Shown one piece after another: positions 62,708-64,000 of a stretch of 64,000 nucleotides of DNA. Both the position numbers and the translations under genes were made by a program. Source of the DNA: Streptomyces coelicoflavus (GTDB taxonomy: Bacteria; Actinomycetota; Actinomycetes; Streptomycetales; Streptomycetaceae); contig NZ_BEWB01000004.1 in NCBI RefSeq assembly GCF_003112555.1, forward strand, positions 372,001 through 436,000, given 5' to 3'. How positions within the stretch are numbered: position 1 is the stretch's first letter; the number at the start of each line of letters is the position of its first letter. The notes beneath the pieces are model-generated. The model had not been told where the DNA came from and did not search any database. It saw only the letters and a list, made by a program, of their open reading frames with translations.

Positions 62708-62726
62708 TGCGGGAGAAGTTCCCGCA
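62708..62726. terminator. Small inverted repeat after the DUF89 gene
   Basis: TGCGGGA and TCCCGCA pair across a 5-nt loop, 42 bp after the DUF89 stop and ~80 bp before the geosmin synthase start. Weak terminator or regulatory hairpin; TACTGCGGG is repeated twice just upstream. Confidence 0.4.
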
Positions 62727-62796
62727 TTCCGGGCCGATTCACGCGATGGTGTGATCATGTGCCGCCCGGTGGATGCCCCCGGAGGGCCGTGGGTAG

Positions 62797-64000
<1,204 letters not shown>

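Overview
The window is high-GC actinobacterial DNA with dense, often translationally coupled genes (GTGA/ATGA overlaps), frequent GTG starts and strong third-position GC bias. Its gene content points to Streptomyces: a geosmin synthase gene at the right edge, a CprB-type gamma-butyrolactone receptor beside it, a 'conservon' (sensor kinase, roadblock, DUF742, small GTPase), DasR-type operator sequences and coproporphyrin-dependent heme genes. From memory the gene order resembles the Streptomyces coelicolor chromosome arm just left of geosmin synthase. No rRNA, tRNA, CRISPR array, phage or intact insertion sequence was seen.

Layout. 1-8.9 kb: a wall-polymer region holding the 3' part of a CDP-glycerol glycerophosphotransferase, a divergent membrane-anchored EEP-family phosphodiesterase, and three tandem paralogues that join an alpha/beta-hydrolase domain to two Ig-like repeats. 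8.9-18.4 kb: conserved chromosome with a fatty-acid beta-oxidation pair (fadA/fadB-like), an RNase D-like nuclease, an orphan LuxR-type regulator, a DUF3000 gene, hemE and a GH3 beta-N-acetylhexosaminidase with two DasR-like operators. 18.8-24.2 kb: a compact five-gene operon (Fe/2-oxoglutarate oxygenase, DUF6271 protein, ornithine-decarboxylase-like PLP enzyme, GNAT acetyltransferase, MFS exporter). It looks like an uncharacterised small-molecule pathway and is the best candidate here for an undescribed system.

24.2-37.1 kb: rhomboid protease, CoA-disulfide-reductase-like flavoprotein, DUF4349 lipoprotein, hemG/cgoX and hemQ/chdC (final heme steps), a secreted tripeptidyl-aminopeptidase-like hydrolase, a TIGR04222 membrane protein with an adjacent MNIO (DUF692) enzyme, a PTH2-like protein, a two-gene ABC system and a small zinc-ribbon-like protein. 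37.1-49.1 kb: polysaccharide deacetylase, DAO-Rieske oxidoreductase, PhoX-like protein, SulP transporter with beta-carbonic anhydrase and a His-rich secreted protein, ZapE/AFG1 ATPase, a repeat-rich spacer, a RibD-like reductase, murC and msrB.

49.1-64 kb: a two-component system with four tandem 11-bp repeats in front of it, an osmoprotectant ABC importer, a conservon followed by a MITE-like element and an orphan sugar-binding lipoprotein, cprB, a DUF89/ARMT1 protein and the first 398 codons of geosmin synthase (cut by the window end).
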